Assembly: GCA_014534235.1 (NCBI GenBank) | Contig: JACVRW010000020.1 | Span: 1 to 36,982 of the forward strand | DNA from: Thermoleophilaceae bacterium | GTDB lineage: Bacteria; Actinomycetota; Thermoleophilia; Solirubrobacterales; Thermoleophilaceae | Length of the DNA stretch: 36,982 nt | Direction of reading: 5' to 3' | Part shown: one piece after another, positions 22,358 to 30,956 of the stretch | Layout of the letters: each line of letters opens with the position of its first letter | Position numbering within the stretch: position 1 is the first letter of the stretch | Program-made: the position numbers and the translations under genes | The notes under the pieces: model-generated | The model's database searches: none | The model's input: the letters and a program-made list of their open reading frames with translations, nothing else | Told to the model about the DNA's origin: nothing

Positions 22358-22504
22358 CGCGGCCTCGCTGTGCGTCGAGCGTCCGGCGGGCCGGAGCGCC
22401 TCGGGCAGCGAGTAGTAGCCGGTGCCCGGCCCTATCTCGAGCTTGGCGCCCATCGTTCCAACCTACCTTGCGCGAACGCCGTGCAAGCAAAGGGACGCCC
22501 GGTG

Positions 22505-22510
22505 TACCTT
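22505..22510 (+). promoter_or_regulatory. -10 element TACCTT, leaderless start of gntR-like gene
   Basis: TACCTT is followed by six bases and GTG 22517. This makes GTG 22517 a better start than GTG 22502, which would lie upstream of the hexamer. No -35 is obvious. Confidence 0.45.
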
Positions 22511-22516
22511 TCGGCT

Positions 22517-23248
22517 GTGGAATCCACGGGCACCGTGGAGCGGAGCACGGCGTTCGACGCGGTCTTCAAGCCGGTCCAGCCGCCCACCACCTTCGAGGAG
22601 ACGGTCGAGCGGCTGGGGACCGCAATCCGCCTCGGCATCATCGCCCCCGGCAGCCGCCTCCCTCCCGAGCGGGATTTGGCCGAGGCGCTGCGGATCTCGC
22701 GCTCTACTCTTCGGCAGGCCCTGACAACGCTCGTGCAGAGCGGGCATCTGATCTCCGTACGCGGCCGCGCGGGCGGGACGTTCGTGGCAGAGCAGCCGCC
22801 GCTGGGTCAGGACTCCGCGGGCGAGCCGCTCGGCGACCGTGCGCGCGCGGTGCTCGACTACCGCGTTGCGGTGGAGACCGGTGCGACGATGCTCGCCGCC
22901 GAGCGCTCCACCCCGGAGGACCTCGAGCGGCTGGCCAACCTGACCGAGGCGATGGACCGGGCGACGGGCCCGTTCGAGGAGTACCGCCGCGCGGACGTCG
23001 GCTTCCACATCGGCGTCGCGGAGGCTGCGCACTCGGGCAGGCTCGTCGCCGCAATGACCGAGGTGCAAGGAAAGATGAGTGACCTCATCGCCCGTATCCC
23101 TCATCCCGACATCGTGCTCACGAGCTCCAACGCCCAGCACAAGCGGTTGATCACGCTGCTGGGCCGCCGCGACAGCGGTCGCGCGGTGCGGCTCATGCGC
23201 GAGCACATGGAGGGGACCGAGCACATCCTCGCCGGCCTCCTGCGCTAG
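22517..23248 (+). CDS. GntR-family regulator with FCD domain (FadR subfamily)
   Basis: A 243-residue FadR-subfamily regulator. The winged helix at about 25-90 shows TVERLGTAIRLGIIAPGSRL, PPERDLAEALRISRSTLRQA and the wing LISVRGRAGGTFV. The FCD effector domain (about 105-240) has the metal-site pattern RADVGFHIGVAE (Asp, His), NAQHKRLI (His) and MREHMEGTEH (His). FCD regulators usually sense organic acids or related metabolites and repress nearby catabolic operons. The nearest candidates are the amine-type operons starting at 25.7 and 29.2 kb, but an antiporter gene lies between, so this is uncertain. The start is GTG 22517 by the -10 position. The lipoprotein gene begins right after its TAG stop. 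Confidence 0.88.
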   Translation: MESTGTVERSTAFDAVFKPVQPPTTFEETVERLGTAIRLGIIAPGSRLPPERDLAEALRISRSTLRQALTTLVQSGHLISVRGRAGGTFVAEQPPLGQDSAGEPLGDRARAVLDYRVAVETGATMLAAERSTPEDLERLANLTEAMDRATGPFEEYRRADVGFHIGVAEAAHSGRLVAAMTEVQGKMSDLIARIPHPDIVLTSSNAQHKRLITLLGRRDSGRAVRLMREHMEGTEHILAGLLR

Positions 23249-23710
23249 GTGCGCCCGCTGCTCACCAGGCCGCTCGTCGTCGCCGTGGCAGTGCTCGGCC
23301 TCGGCGCCTGCGACGGCGTATCGGAGGATACGTATGCCGAGCGGGTCGGCGAGGTTTGCGTGGACATCGAGCGAGAGGTGACTCAGCTCCAGAGCACGAG
23401 CGCCGAGACCCCCGGCGAGATCGCCGCCGTGATCGACGACGTGATCCGGCAGTCACGCGACGCACTCCGGCGCGTGAAAGAGATCGAGCGCCCGGACGGC
23501 GACGCGGGCGCCGACGCAGACCGGTTCGTGAAGACCCTCGAGCGGGAGGTCGAGGAGGTGGCGATCCCTGCGCTCGAGGCCCTGCGCGACGCGGTCGTTC
23601 GACGGGATCAGGAGGCGGCCGCGGAGGCGGGCGCGCGGCTGCAGCAGCTCGAGAGCTCGGAGTCGGACCGACTGGCTCGCGACCTCGGGGCCGAGGCCTG
23701 CGCGGGATAG
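23249..23710 (+). CDS. Putative lipoprotein
   Basis: A 153-residue protein with a classic lipoprotein signal: RPLLTRPLVVAVAVLGLGAC, lipobox LGAC with Cys21. The mature part is helical and acidic, containing a second and third Cys (GEVCVDIE and the final ACAG), which may form a disulfide. The central segments AAVIDDVIRQSRDALRRVKEI and FVKTLEREVEEVAIPALEAL look like a helical bundle. I do not recognise a named family. GTG 23249 directly follows the TAG of the FCD regulator with no gap, so it is in the same transcript. The 112 bp after it contain nothing recognisable. Confidence 0.75.
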   Translation: MRPLLTRPLVVAVAVLGLGACDGVSEDTYAERVGEVCVDIEREVTQLQSTSAETPGEIAAVIDDVIRQSRDALRRVKEIERPDGDAGADADRFVKTLEREVEEVAIPALEALRDAVVRRDQEAAAEAGARLQQLESSESDRLARDLGAEACAG

Positions 23711-23822
23711 GCGCCGGCCACGCCTGCCCGGATAACGCGCCCGTGGCGCATTCGGCGCCGGCCGGCGGAGCTGCCGACATCGCGCCTCCGCCGGCCTCGC
23801 CGGAATGGCAGGCTCCCGCCCC

Positions 23823-25616
23823 ATGACAGACGGCGAGCTGATCCTGGTCGCCGGGGCGCTCCTCTCCGCGGCGATCGCCGCCTCGCTCGTGGCGGCGCGT
23901 GTCCGACTGCCGGGGCTGCTCCTCTTCCTCGCCATCGGGATGCTGATCGGCTCCGACGGGACGGGCTGGATCGACTTCGGACCTGAGCGCTCGGACTACG
24001 AGCTCGCGCGGAACATCGGCGTGGTCGCGCTCGGTCTCATCGTGTTCGAGGGCGGCCTCACAGCCGGCTTCGAGGAGATCCGTCCGGTGCTGCGCCCCGC
24101 GGTCGGCCTCGCCATGGTGGGCACGTGCCTCACCGCAGGGATCGTCGGGCTCGCCGCAGCGTGGCTGTTCGACCTGGGCACCGTCGAGGGGTTGCTGCTC
24201 GGCTCGATCGTCGCCTCCACCGACGGTGCCGCGATATTCGCGTTGCTGCGGGGCTCGACCCTCCGCCGGCCGCTGGCGCGCACGCTCGAGGGGGAGGCCG
24301 GGCTGAACGACCCGGTCGCCGTGCTGCTCGTTATCGGCTTCATCGAGTGGATCGAGCAGCCCGACTACGGCCCCGCCGACATGCTGCTCCTGTTCGTGAG
24401 CCAGCTCGGCATCGGCGCGGTCGTCGGGGGCTTGGTTGGCTGGCTGACGGTCAACGCCATGACCCGGGCCCGGCTCGACACCGCCGGCCTCTACCCGGTC
24501 GCGACGCTCGCGGCGGCCGCGCTCGCCTTCGGCTCCGCGGACACCCTGGAGGGCTCCGGGTTCCTCGCCGCCTACCTGGCGGGCCTGGCGCTCGGGTCGG
24601 CGTCGATCCCGGCGAAGCGCACGGTCACGGTCTTCCATCAGGGTCTCGCCTGGGTCGCACAGATCGTGCTGTTCCTCACGCTCGGGCTGCTCGTCTTCCC
24701 GAGCCAGCTCGACGACGTCTGGCTCGAGGGCACGGCGCTCGCCCTGGTTCTCGTGCTCCTCGCGCGGCCGCTGGCGACGGTGGCGGCCACCGCCCTCGAT
24801 CCATTCAGCGCGGGCGACCGCATCACGCTCGGTTGGGCCGGGCTGCGCGGCGCGGTGCCGGTCGTGCTGGCGATCTTCCCCGTGATCGATGGGGTTCCGG
24901 ACAGTTTCGAGTTCTTCAACATCGTGTTCTTTGCGGTCGTGATCTCGACGATCCTCCAGGGCACTACCTTCGAGCCCTTGGCGCGGGCCCTGGGCGCCAC
25001 GACGAACGAGCCGGCGCTGCCGCGCCCCCTCGCCGAGACCGGCACGATCCGCCGCCTCGGCGCGGAGATCGTCGAGTACCCCGTGGGGCCCGACGATGCG
25101 ATCGTCGGCCGGCTTGTGCGCGAGCTCGGGCTGCCCCGCGACGCGCTCCTGAGTGTCATCGTGCGCGGGAGCGAGGCGATCCTGCCGCGCGGCTCGACGC
25201 GCATCGAGGCGGGCGACCGCCTACACGTCGTGGTTCGCCAGGAGGTGGCGCAGCAGGTTCCGGAGATGCTCCACAGGTGGCGGGCCGGGCCGCTGGCCGT
25301 TCAGCCCCGGCCGACCGAGGCGCTGCGCGCGAGCAGCACGGTCTTCACGGCACGGGCCTGGACGGACGAGGACGGCGATCCTGGGTTTCCCCGGAGCGTG
25401 CTGGGGGTCGAAGTGCTGGAGCACCTACGGACCCGGCGCGACCAGCGCGGCGCGCTCGTGCTGCTCGCCGACGGGCGCTACGCGCTCACCGGCGCGCTGC
25501 TCGCCGTCGGGGCCGCCTCGCAGCTCCAGCGGTACGCGCGCCGGCGCCTCAACGACGAGAACGACGACGCGGCCCGCGCGTGGTGGCAGGAGGTGATCGG
25601 CGCGCTGGCGCGGTGA
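23823..25616 (+). CDS. CPA1-type cation/proton antiporter (CvrA/NhaP2-like)
   Basis: A 597-residue potassium or sodium/proton antiporter. About 12-13 membrane helices fill residues 1-390, with the CPA1 core FEGGLTAGFEEIRPVL near 75-90, GSIVASTDGAAIFALL near 130-145 and EGEAGLNDPVAVLLV near 162-176; Asn-Asp of the last is the usual ion-binding pair. A TrkA-C/RCK-C domain follows at about 420-485 (VEYPVGPDDAIVGRLVREL and RIEAGDRLHVVVRQEV). Residues 490-597 are a further cytoplasmic extension. This layout matches CvrA/NhaP2. ATG 23823 is chosen over ATG 23805; neither has a strong ribosome site. Role: pH, potassium or osmotic homeostasis. No operon link to the next gene is evident. Confidence 0.9.
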   Translation: MTDGELILVAGALLSAAIAASLVAARVRLPGLLLFLAIGMLIGSDGTGWIDFGPERSDYELARNIGVVALGLIVFEGGLTAGFEEIRPVLRPAVGLAMVGTCLTAGIVGLAAAWLFDLGTVEGLLLGSIVASTDGAAIFALLRGSTLRRPLARTLEGEAGLNDPVAVLLVIGFIEWIEQPDYGPADMLLLFVSQLGIGAVVGGLVGWLTVNAMTRARLDTAGLYPVATLAAAALAFGSADTLEGSGFLAAYLAGLALGSASIPAKRTVTVFHQGLAWVAQIVLFLTLGLLVFPSQLDDVWLEGTALALVLVLLARPLATVAATALDPFSAGDRITLGWAGLRGAVPVVLAIFPVIDGVPDSFEFFNIVFFAVVISTILQGTTFEPLARALGATTNEPALPRPLAETGTIRRLGAEIVEYPVGPDDAIVGRLVRELGLPRDALLSVIVRGSEAILPRGSTRIEAGDRLHVVVRQEVAQQVPEMLHRWRAGPLAVQPRPTEALRASSTVFTARAWTDEDGDPGFPRSVLGVEVLEHLRTRRDQRGALVLLADGRYALTGALLAVGAASQLQRYARRRLNDENDDAARAWWQEVIGALAR

Positions 25617-25700
25617 CCGAGTCGAATCGGCCCCGCTCGTCACGACATCTGGGTTTGGTGCCGTGTTGGCGCCCAAGCCAGGGGGCGTCCGTCATGGCAC

Positions 25701-25706
25701 TACCGT
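25701..25706 (+). promoter_or_regulatory. -10 element TACCGT, leaderless start of C26 amidohydrolase gene
   Basis: TACCGT is followed by seven bases and GTG 25714. This favours GTG 25714 (or the adjoining ATG 25717) over the open frame extending to 25663. Confidence 0.45.
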
Positions 25707-25713
25707 TACCACC

Positions 25714-26445
25714 GTGATGCGGCCGGTCATCGGCATCTGCGCCGCGCTCGAGCGCGTTAGGTGGGGACCCTGGGAGGAGGTCGTCGCGATGATGCCTACG
25801 TCCTACGTGCACGCGGTGCAGGCGGCCGGCGGGCTCGCGCTCGTCCTGCCGCCGGACGACGCGGCGGCGGCGGACCCCGACGCGCTGATCGATCGCCTGG
25901 ACGCGCTCATCCTGGCGGGAGGCGCCGATGTCGATCCCGCAGCGTATGGCGCCCGCCCCCATCCGCGCGTAGGTCACACCGTCCCGGAGCGAGATCGCTT
26001 CGAGCTCGCCCTCGCCCACCGCGCGCTCGAGCGGGACCTCCCGCTGCTCGGCATCTGTCGCGGCATGGAGCTGCTGAACGTCGCGCGCGGTGGAACCCTC
26101 GTCCAGCACGTGCCCGACCTGGTCGGCCACGAGGAGCACCGTCATACGCTCGGGCAGTTCGCTGACCACGATGTGGAGCTCGAGCCGGGCTCCCTGGCGG
26201 CGCTCGCGGCCCGCGCCGAGCGGTTTGCCGTGAAGTCGCACCATCACCAGGGCGTCGACGAGCTGGGGGAGGGGCTCGAGGTCACCGGCTGGTCGATCCC
26301 CGACCGCCTGGCAGAGGCGGTGGAGGACCCGAGGAGCCGCTTTGTGCTCGGCGTACTCTGGCACCCGGAGCGGGACGAGTCGAGCCGGTTCGTCGCCGCG
26401 CTTGTCGAGGAGGCGCGGACGGCCCTGCCGCCCCGGCGCTCGTAG
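25714..26445 (+). CDS. Peptidase C26 / gamma-glutamyl-GABA hydrolase (PuuD-like)
   Basis: A 243-residue class I glutamine-amidotransferase-like hydrolase of peptidase family C26. It begins RPVIGICAALERVRWGPW and has the nucleophile elbow LLGICRGMELLNVARGG (Cys115), the strand LDALILAGGADVDP, and the dyad LWHPER (His217, Glu219). The loop GTLVQHVP and KSHHHQGVDELG are typical of PuuD and related gamma-glutamyl hydrolases, which cleave gamma-glutamyl-GABA or other gamma-glutamyl amides to release glutamate. That fits the glutamine-synthetase-like ligase at 30957. It is convergent with the FGGY kinase, 29 bp between stops. A second amidotransferase-type gene (34395) lies in the ligase operon, so the division of labour is open. 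Confidence 0.88.
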   Translation: MMRPVIGICAALERVRWGPWEEVVAMMPTSYVHAVQAAGGLALVLPPDDAAAADPDALIDRLDALILAGGADVDPAAYGARPHPRVGHTVPERDRFELALAHRALERDLPLLGICRGMELLNVARGGTLVQHVPDLVGHEEHRHTLGQFADHDVELEPGSLAALAARAERFAVKSHHHQGVDELGEGLEVTGWSIPDRLAEAVEDPRSRFVLGVLWHPERDESSRFVAALVEEARTALPPRRS

Positions 26446-26474
26446 GTCGACCGGGCGTCGCGGCTACGCCGGGG

Positions 26475-27935
26475 TCAGCGCAGCGCGGCCGCGCCCTCCA
26501 CGAACCGGCGCCACTCGGCGTGGGCCTCGCGCCGCCAGGCGTCATCGCGTTCGGGGCGCACGAGCGCCCCGGTGGGGATCCGCTGGCCGATCTCGCGCGT
26601 GGAGCGCCAAAGCCCGGCGCCGACCGCGGCCAGCGCGGCGGCGCCAGCGGCGGTGGCGTCGATCGCGCCGGGCGCGACCGGCACGCCGGCCGCATCGGCC
26701 TGGAGCTGCAGCAGCAGGCGGTTGCGCGTGAGGCCGCCGTCCACCCGCAGCGACTCGAGCTCGACCTGCTGGGCGACGGCCGCGAGCACGTCGGCCACAC
26801 GCCATGCGATCGCCTCGAGCGCAGCGCGTGCCACGTGCGCGGGCCGCGAGCGACCGGCCAGCCCGGCGATCACGGCCTTGGCGTCGGGGCGCCACCAAGG
26901 CGCGCCGAGCCCGGCCAGCGCCGGGAGCACGCGAACGCCACCGGAGTCCGGCACGCTCGCGGCCAGCGCGGCGAGCGCGGCCGGGTCCTCGGCGAGCCCG
27001 AGGTCTCGGCTCAACCACTCGAGGAGCGCGCCGGCCGTGAAGACACCGCCGTCGAGTGCGTACTCCACGCGGCCGCCGACCCGCCAGGCCACCGTCGGCA
27101 GCAGTCCGCCGTCGCCGGCTGTCGGCCGCTCGTCGCCCACGTGCGCGAGGACGAACACGCCGGTCCCATAGGTGGCCTTGACCAGGCCGGGCTCCACGCA
27201 GCCGGCCCCGGCCAGGGCCGCCTGCTGGTCGACGCAGCACGCGGCCAGCGGCAACTCGCGCGGCCAGTCGGGGTGCCGCAGGGTCCCGAGGTCGCCGGCC
27301 GTGTCCTGCAGCGCTGGGAGTGCGTCGCCCGGCACTCCGAAGACCTCGAGCAGGCGCGGGTCCCACTGAGGCTCGCCGGGCACGGCAAGCTGCGTGCGCG
27401 ACGCGGTGGATGGGTCGGTGGCGAAGCCGGCCCCCAGCATGTCGCAGAGCCAAGAGTCAACGGTGCCGAGCCGCAGCGTGCCGGCGTCCCTGGCGCGGGC
27501 GACCGCGGTCTCGTGCTCGAGCAGCCACGCGAGCTTGCCTGCCGAGAAGTACGGATCGAGCGGCATCCCGCTCAGGCGGCGGACCTCGTCCGCCCGCCCG
27601 TCCCGCTCAAGCCCATCGAGCACCTCCTGCGAGCGCTTGTCCTGCCAGGTGACGATCGGGGTGATCGGCGCTCCGCTGTCGGCATCCCAGGCGAGGACGG
27701 ACTCGCCCTGGTGGTCGAGCCCGCAGACGACCTCGCCGTCGGCCCCGCGGAGGACCTCGGCGATCGCGTCCACCACGGTCGTCAGCACGTCATCTGGGTC
27801 CTGCTCGACCCAGCCGGGCCGCGGATGGGCGAGCGCCTTCTCCCGCCGGGTTTCCGCGAGCGGCCGCAGATCCAGGTCGAAGAGGACGGCCTTGACCGCC
27901 GAGGTGCCCTCATCGACGCCGAGCAGCAGGGTCAT
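26475..27935 (-). CDS. FGGY-family carbohydrate/polyol kinase, GlpK-like
   Basis: A 486-residue FGGY kinase closest to glycerol kinase in overall pattern: VDEGTSAVKAVLFD (phosphate-binding start), RPGWVEQDP, the IVTWQDKRSQ segment, SGMPLDPYFSAGKLAWLL, CVDQQAALAGAG, TYGTGVFVL, PALAGLGAPWWRPDAK and RVDGGLTRNRLLLQ. Of the glycerol contacts in E. coli GlpK, Glu84, Trp103, Tyr135 and Asp245 are kept (here Glu78, Trp97, Tyr129, Asp236), but Arg83 of NQRET is Gly77 in HQGES. The substrate is therefore probably a related polyol or hydroxylated compound rather than glycerol itself. Its ATG overlaps the stop of the FAD oxidoreductase (ATGA), so oxidase and kinase form one operon. Confidence 0.9.
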   Translation of the reverse strand: MTLLLGVDEGTSAVKAVLFDLDLRPLAETRREKALAHPRPGWVEQDPDDVLTTVVDAIAEVLRGADGEVVCGLDHQGESVLAWDADSGAPITPIVTWQDKRSQEVLDGLERDGRADEVRRLSGMPLDPYFSAGKLAWLLEHETAVARARDAGTLRLGTVDSWLCDMLGAGFATDPSTASRTQLAVPGEPQWDPRLLEVFGVPGDALPALQDTAGDLGTLRHPDWPRELPLAACCVDQQAALAGAGCVEPGLVKATYGTGVFVLAHVGDERPTAGDGGLLPTVAWRVGGRVEYALDGGVFTAGALLEWLSRDLGLAEDPAALAALAASVPDSGGVRVLPALAGLGAPWWRPDAKAVIAGLAGRSRPAHVARAALEAIAWRVADVLAAVAQQVELESLRVDGGLTRNRLLLQLQADAAGVPVAPGAIDATAAGAAALAAVGAGLWRSTREIGQRIPTGALVRPERDDAWRREAHAEWRRFVEGAAALR

Positions 27936-29164
27936 GGCCGGGGATCCTCGGGGATCGCCACGCCGCCGTGCGCCGTGGCGGCGCGCTCGGGGCCGACCGC
28001 GCCATCGCTGATCGCGCCCCGGTGCTCTCCCGCCGCGCCCCGCGCGCGGTAGTCAGCGGTCCGCCTCCACCAGGGGCCGGCGCCCAGGGCCGGCGATACG
28101 GGCTCGAGCGGGGCGCGCTCCCGGAGCTCGACCGCGGACTCGGCCACAACAGCCGCGACCCGCTCGCCGATCGCAAGCGAGGAGGTCAGCCCGGTGGAGC
28201 GGATCGCCGCGACGTTGACGAGGCCCGGACACGCCGCCGATGGGCCGATCAGATAGTTAACGCCGCGACCGGCGGGTCGCAGGCCGGCGTAGGAGAACAT
28301 CGGCTCCCGGCCGGCGAGCGGCGGGTACATCGCCGCGGCCTTCGGCACGATCTCCGCCGTCGCCTCCGGACGCACGGCCCAGTCGTCGGGGTCATCTTGA
28401 TCGACCGCGGTCGGCCCGGCCACGACCTTGCTGTCGACGGTGGGAAAGACGAGCACCCCCTTCGTCGATTCGCTCGGCACGGGCAGCAGGATCCGCCGAA
28501 GCGGCTCGCCGGCGGGTGGCTCGAAGACGAGGAACTCCCCCTTGCGGGGATAGACCTCGAAGGACTCGTCGCCGGCGAGCCTGGCCAGCCACCCGGCGCC
28601 GACGCCGGCGCAGTTCAGTACGACGCGCGCGCGGACCGAGGTGCCGTCCGGCGCCGACAGGGTGATTCCCCGAGCACCTCGCTCGATCGCGACGACCGGG
28701 AAGCCGGTCCGGAGCTCGGCGCCGTGGCGCTCGGCGGCCGCGACCAGCGCCAGGGCGAACGCGACCGGGTCGGTCGCCGCCTCGCCCGGGACCGCGAGCG
28801 AGCCGTCGTCGCCGAGCTCCGCCTCCACCCCGTTGCGGCGCGCGTTCTCCGCCAGGCGTTCGATCGCCGCCTCGTCGCCGTCCTGCAGCGGGCGCATCAG
28901 GGCCCCGCAGCGCAGCACCGGGACGCCGAGGGCGTCGAGCACGGGGTCGCGCAGCTCGGCCGCGCGCAGGATGAGCTCCGTCTCGAGCTCACCGGGGGGC
29001 GAGTCGAAGCCCGTGTGGAGGATCCCCGAATTGGTGCCGCTCGCCTGGAGAGCCGGCGCGGGCTCGGCCTCGAGAAGCGCCACCGACGCGCCGCGCCGGG
29101 CGAGCTCGAGCGCGACCGCCGCGCCGACCACACCGGCCCCTACGACGGCGATCTCGGCGTCCAT
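27932..29164 (-). CDS. FAD-dependent oxidoreductase (GlpA/LhgO-like, DAO family)
   Basis: A 410-residue flavoprotein. The Rossmann dinucleotide motif AVVGAGVVGAAVALELARRG starts at residue 5, followed by an acidic strand end (LLEAEPA). The marks TNSGILHTGFDSPPGELETE, FEVYPRKGEFLVFEPP and VFPTVDSKVVAGPTA are typical of anaerobic glycerol-3-phosphate dehydrogenase GlpA and L-2-hydroxyglutarate oxidase rather than of PuuB. The C-terminal pattern GLVNVAAIRSTGLTSSLAIG follows, then a 45-residue low-complexity tail. No BFD-like iron-sulfur domain is present. With the kinase it could oxidise a phosphorylated polyol. ATG 29164 is chosen; ATG 29182 (MSRAHR) has a GGAGGG too close to use. It is divergent from the permease, 119 bp apart. 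Confidence 0.85.
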   Translation of the reverse strand: MDAEIAVVGAGVVGAAVALELARRGASVALLEAEPAPALQASGTNSGILHTGFDSPPGELETELILRAAELRDPVLDALGVPVLRCGALMRPLQDGDEAAIERLAENARRNGVEAELGDDGSLAVPGEAATDPVAFALALVAAAERHGAELRTGFPVVAIERGARGITLSAPDGTSVRARVVLNCAGVGAGWLARLAGDESFEVYPRKGEFLVFEPPAGEPLRRILLPVPSESTKGVLVFPTVDSKVVAGPTAVDQDDPDDWAVRPEATAEIVPKAAAMYPPLAGREPMFSYAGLRPAGRGVNYLIGPSAACPGLVNVAAIRSTGLTSSLAIGERVAAVVAESAVELRERAPLEPVSPALGAGPWWRRTADYRARGAAGEHRGAISDGAVGPERAATAHGGVAIPEDPRP

Positions 29165-29283
29165 GCGGTGCGCTCTTGACATCCCTCCACCAAGCGGAAT
29201 ATCGTCGCATTGCCTATAGGTCGGATTGCCAGACCATTCTTCCGGACTGGACTTCCTGGCGTAAGCGAGGAGGTAGCACGCCG
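29165..29283. promoter_or_regulatory. Divergent control region between FAD oxidoreductase and permease operons
   Basis: This 119-bp gap separates the starts of two catabolic operons and must hold both promoters. The permease ATG has a strong GAGGAGGTAG Shine-Dalgarno at about 29267-29276. ATTGCC occurs twice (about 29209-29214 and 29225-29230), and GGTC (29219-29222) faces GACC (29232-29235) as a short imperfect inverted repeat that could be an operator for a GntR/FCD regulator. No -35/-10 pair is convincing. Confidence 0.4.
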
Positions 29284-30894
29284 ATGGAAGCAGGAGCACC
29301 GCGGGCCCCCGAGGAGCGGATCGCCGAAGACGTCCGTCAGGAGACGGTCGCCGACGAGGACGTCCAGCGGCTCCACGAGCTCGGGTACCGCCAGGAGCTG
29401 GCGCGCGCCTGGTCCGGGTTCACCAACTTCGCGATCTCGTTCACGATCATCTCGGTCCTCGCGGGGACGTTCACGACGTTCGCGTTCGCGTGGCAGAACG
29501 GCGGTCCGATCGCGGCCTCGATCGGCTGGCCGGTGCTGTGCTTCTTCGTCCTCATGGTGGCCTTCTCCATGGCTGAGCTGACGTCGAGGTTCCCGACCGC
29601 CGGCGGGCCCTACTGGTGGGCGCACGACCTCGGCGGCAAGGGCTGGAGCTGGATGACGGGCTGGTTCAACATCGTCGGCCTGATCGGGATCGTCGCCTCG
29701 GTGGGCTACGGCGCGGCCTTCTTCCTCTACAACACGCTCGCCTTCTACGGAGTGAACGTGCTCGGGGTCAACTTCGGCGACGACGTCCACATCCTCTCCG
29801 AGACGTGGCTGCTCTTCTTCATCATCCTCGCCGTCGTCACCGCCCTGAACGTGTTCGCCGACCGCGTCCTGGCGCTGCTCAACAACATCTCGGTGGGCTG
29901 GCACGTCCTGGGGGTGGCGGTCGTTATCGCCCTGCTCGTGTTCGTGCCCGACGACCACCAGAGCGCGGGCTTCGTCTTCGGCGAACGCATCAACAACAAC
30001 GGGGCCTTCGACGGGTCCACGAGCAACCTCGGCTTCTGGCTGCTGGTGCTGCCCGTGGGCTTCCTGCTCGCCATGTACACGCAGACCGGGTACGACGCCT
30101 CGGCTCACACCGCCGAGGAGACCCGCGGCGCGGCGAAGGCCGCGGCCCAGGGAGTGTGGCGGTCGGTCTTCTGGTCGGCCGTGATCGGCTGGTTCGTGCT
30201 GCTCGCCTTCCTGTTCGCCGCCACCGACGAGCAGGCCGTCAACGACTCCGCCGGCTTCGTGGGCGCGATCTTCACGAGCGCCCTCGATTCCTGGGCGGCA
30301 AAGATGATCTTCATCATCGCCACGGTCGGGCAGCTGTTCTGCGTCACGGCTGGACTCACGAGCGCCTCGCGCACGTGGTATGCGTTCTCCCGCGATCGGG
30401 CGATCCCCGGGTGGTCCGTGTTCCAGCGGGTCAACCGCGATCGGGTGCCGTTCAACGCGGTGATCGCGGTCTCCGTCTTCGCGCTGATCATCGCCATCCC
30501 GGCGCTGTTCGGCAAGAACGACATCCCGTTCGCATTCTTCGCGCTGACCGGGATCTGCACCGTGGGCCTCTACCTGGCGTACATCATCCCGGTCTACCTG
30601 CGGCTGCGGAGAGGTGACCGGTTCGAGCCGGGGCCCTGGAACCTGGGGCGTCGCTACAAGCTCGTCAACATCCTTGCGATCGCCTTCGTGATCCTGGTCG
30701 TCTACAGCCTGAACCTCCCATACACGCCGACCGGCCTGCCCTGGAACGACGGCTTCGACGCGGCGAACGTGAACTACACGCCGTTCGCGATCGCTCTTCC
30801 GCTCATCTTCGGGATCTGGTACCTGGTCTCGGCGAAGGACCGCTACCAGGGTCCCGTACGCACACTCGAAGAGGACGTCGTCACACGCGATTAA
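29284..30894 (+). CDS. APC-superfamily amino acid/amine permease
   Basis: A 536-residue permease with about 12 membrane helices, belonging to the amino acid/choline transporter (ACT) branch of the APC superfamily that includes GABA and choline permeases. It starts with a 40-residue cytoplasmic acidic segment, then HELGYRQELARAWSGFTNFA and AELTSRFPTAGGPYWWAHDL (helix 3 family motif), TGYDASAHTAEETRGAAKAA (the conserved loop after helix 6-7), and SRTWYAFSRDRAIPGW (helix 8 region). Family substrates are amino acids, GABA, choline and polyamines. It heads an operon with a gamma-glutamyl ligase, aldehyde dehydrogenase, SDR and amidotransferase, so an amine or amino-alcohol substrate is the best inference. 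The gap to the ligase gene is 62 bp or less. Confidence 0.9.
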   Translation: MEAGAPRAPEERIAEDVRQETVADEDVQRLHELGYRQELARAWSGFTNFAISFTIISVLAGTFTTFAFAWQNGGPIAASIGWPVLCFFVLMVAFSMAELTSRFPTAGGPYWWAHDLGGKGWSWMTGWFNIVGLIGIVASVGYGAAFFLYNTLAFYGVNVLGVNFGDDVHILSETWLLFFIILAVVTALNVFADRVLALLNNISVGWHVLGVAVVIALLVFVPDDHQSAGFVFGERINNNGAFDGSTSNLGFWLLVLPVGFLLAMYTQTGYDASAHTAEETRGAAKAAAQGVWRSVFWSAVIGWFVLLAFLFAATDEQAVNDSAGFVGAIFTSALDSWAAKMIFIIATVGQLFCVTAGLTSASRTWYAFSRDRAIPGWSVFQRVNRDRVPFNAVIAVSVFALIIAIPALFGKNDIPFAFFALTGICTVGLYLAYIIPVYLRLRRGDRFEPGPWNLGRRYKLVNILAIAFVILVVYSLNLPYTPTGLPWNDGFDAANVNYTPFAIALPLIFGIWYLVSAKDRYQGPVRTLEEDVVTRD

Positions 30895-30956
30895 CCACAG
30901 TGCTCACGAACCAAAATAGAACTCACCGGCCCGGCGGTCCCGGGAAGACCACCGGC

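Noticed and set aside
29209-29235. FadR-type operator between the FAD oxidoreductase and permease genes
   Set aside because: Only GGTC/GACC are symmetric and flanking bases disagree. It is noted in the control region but not claimed as a site.
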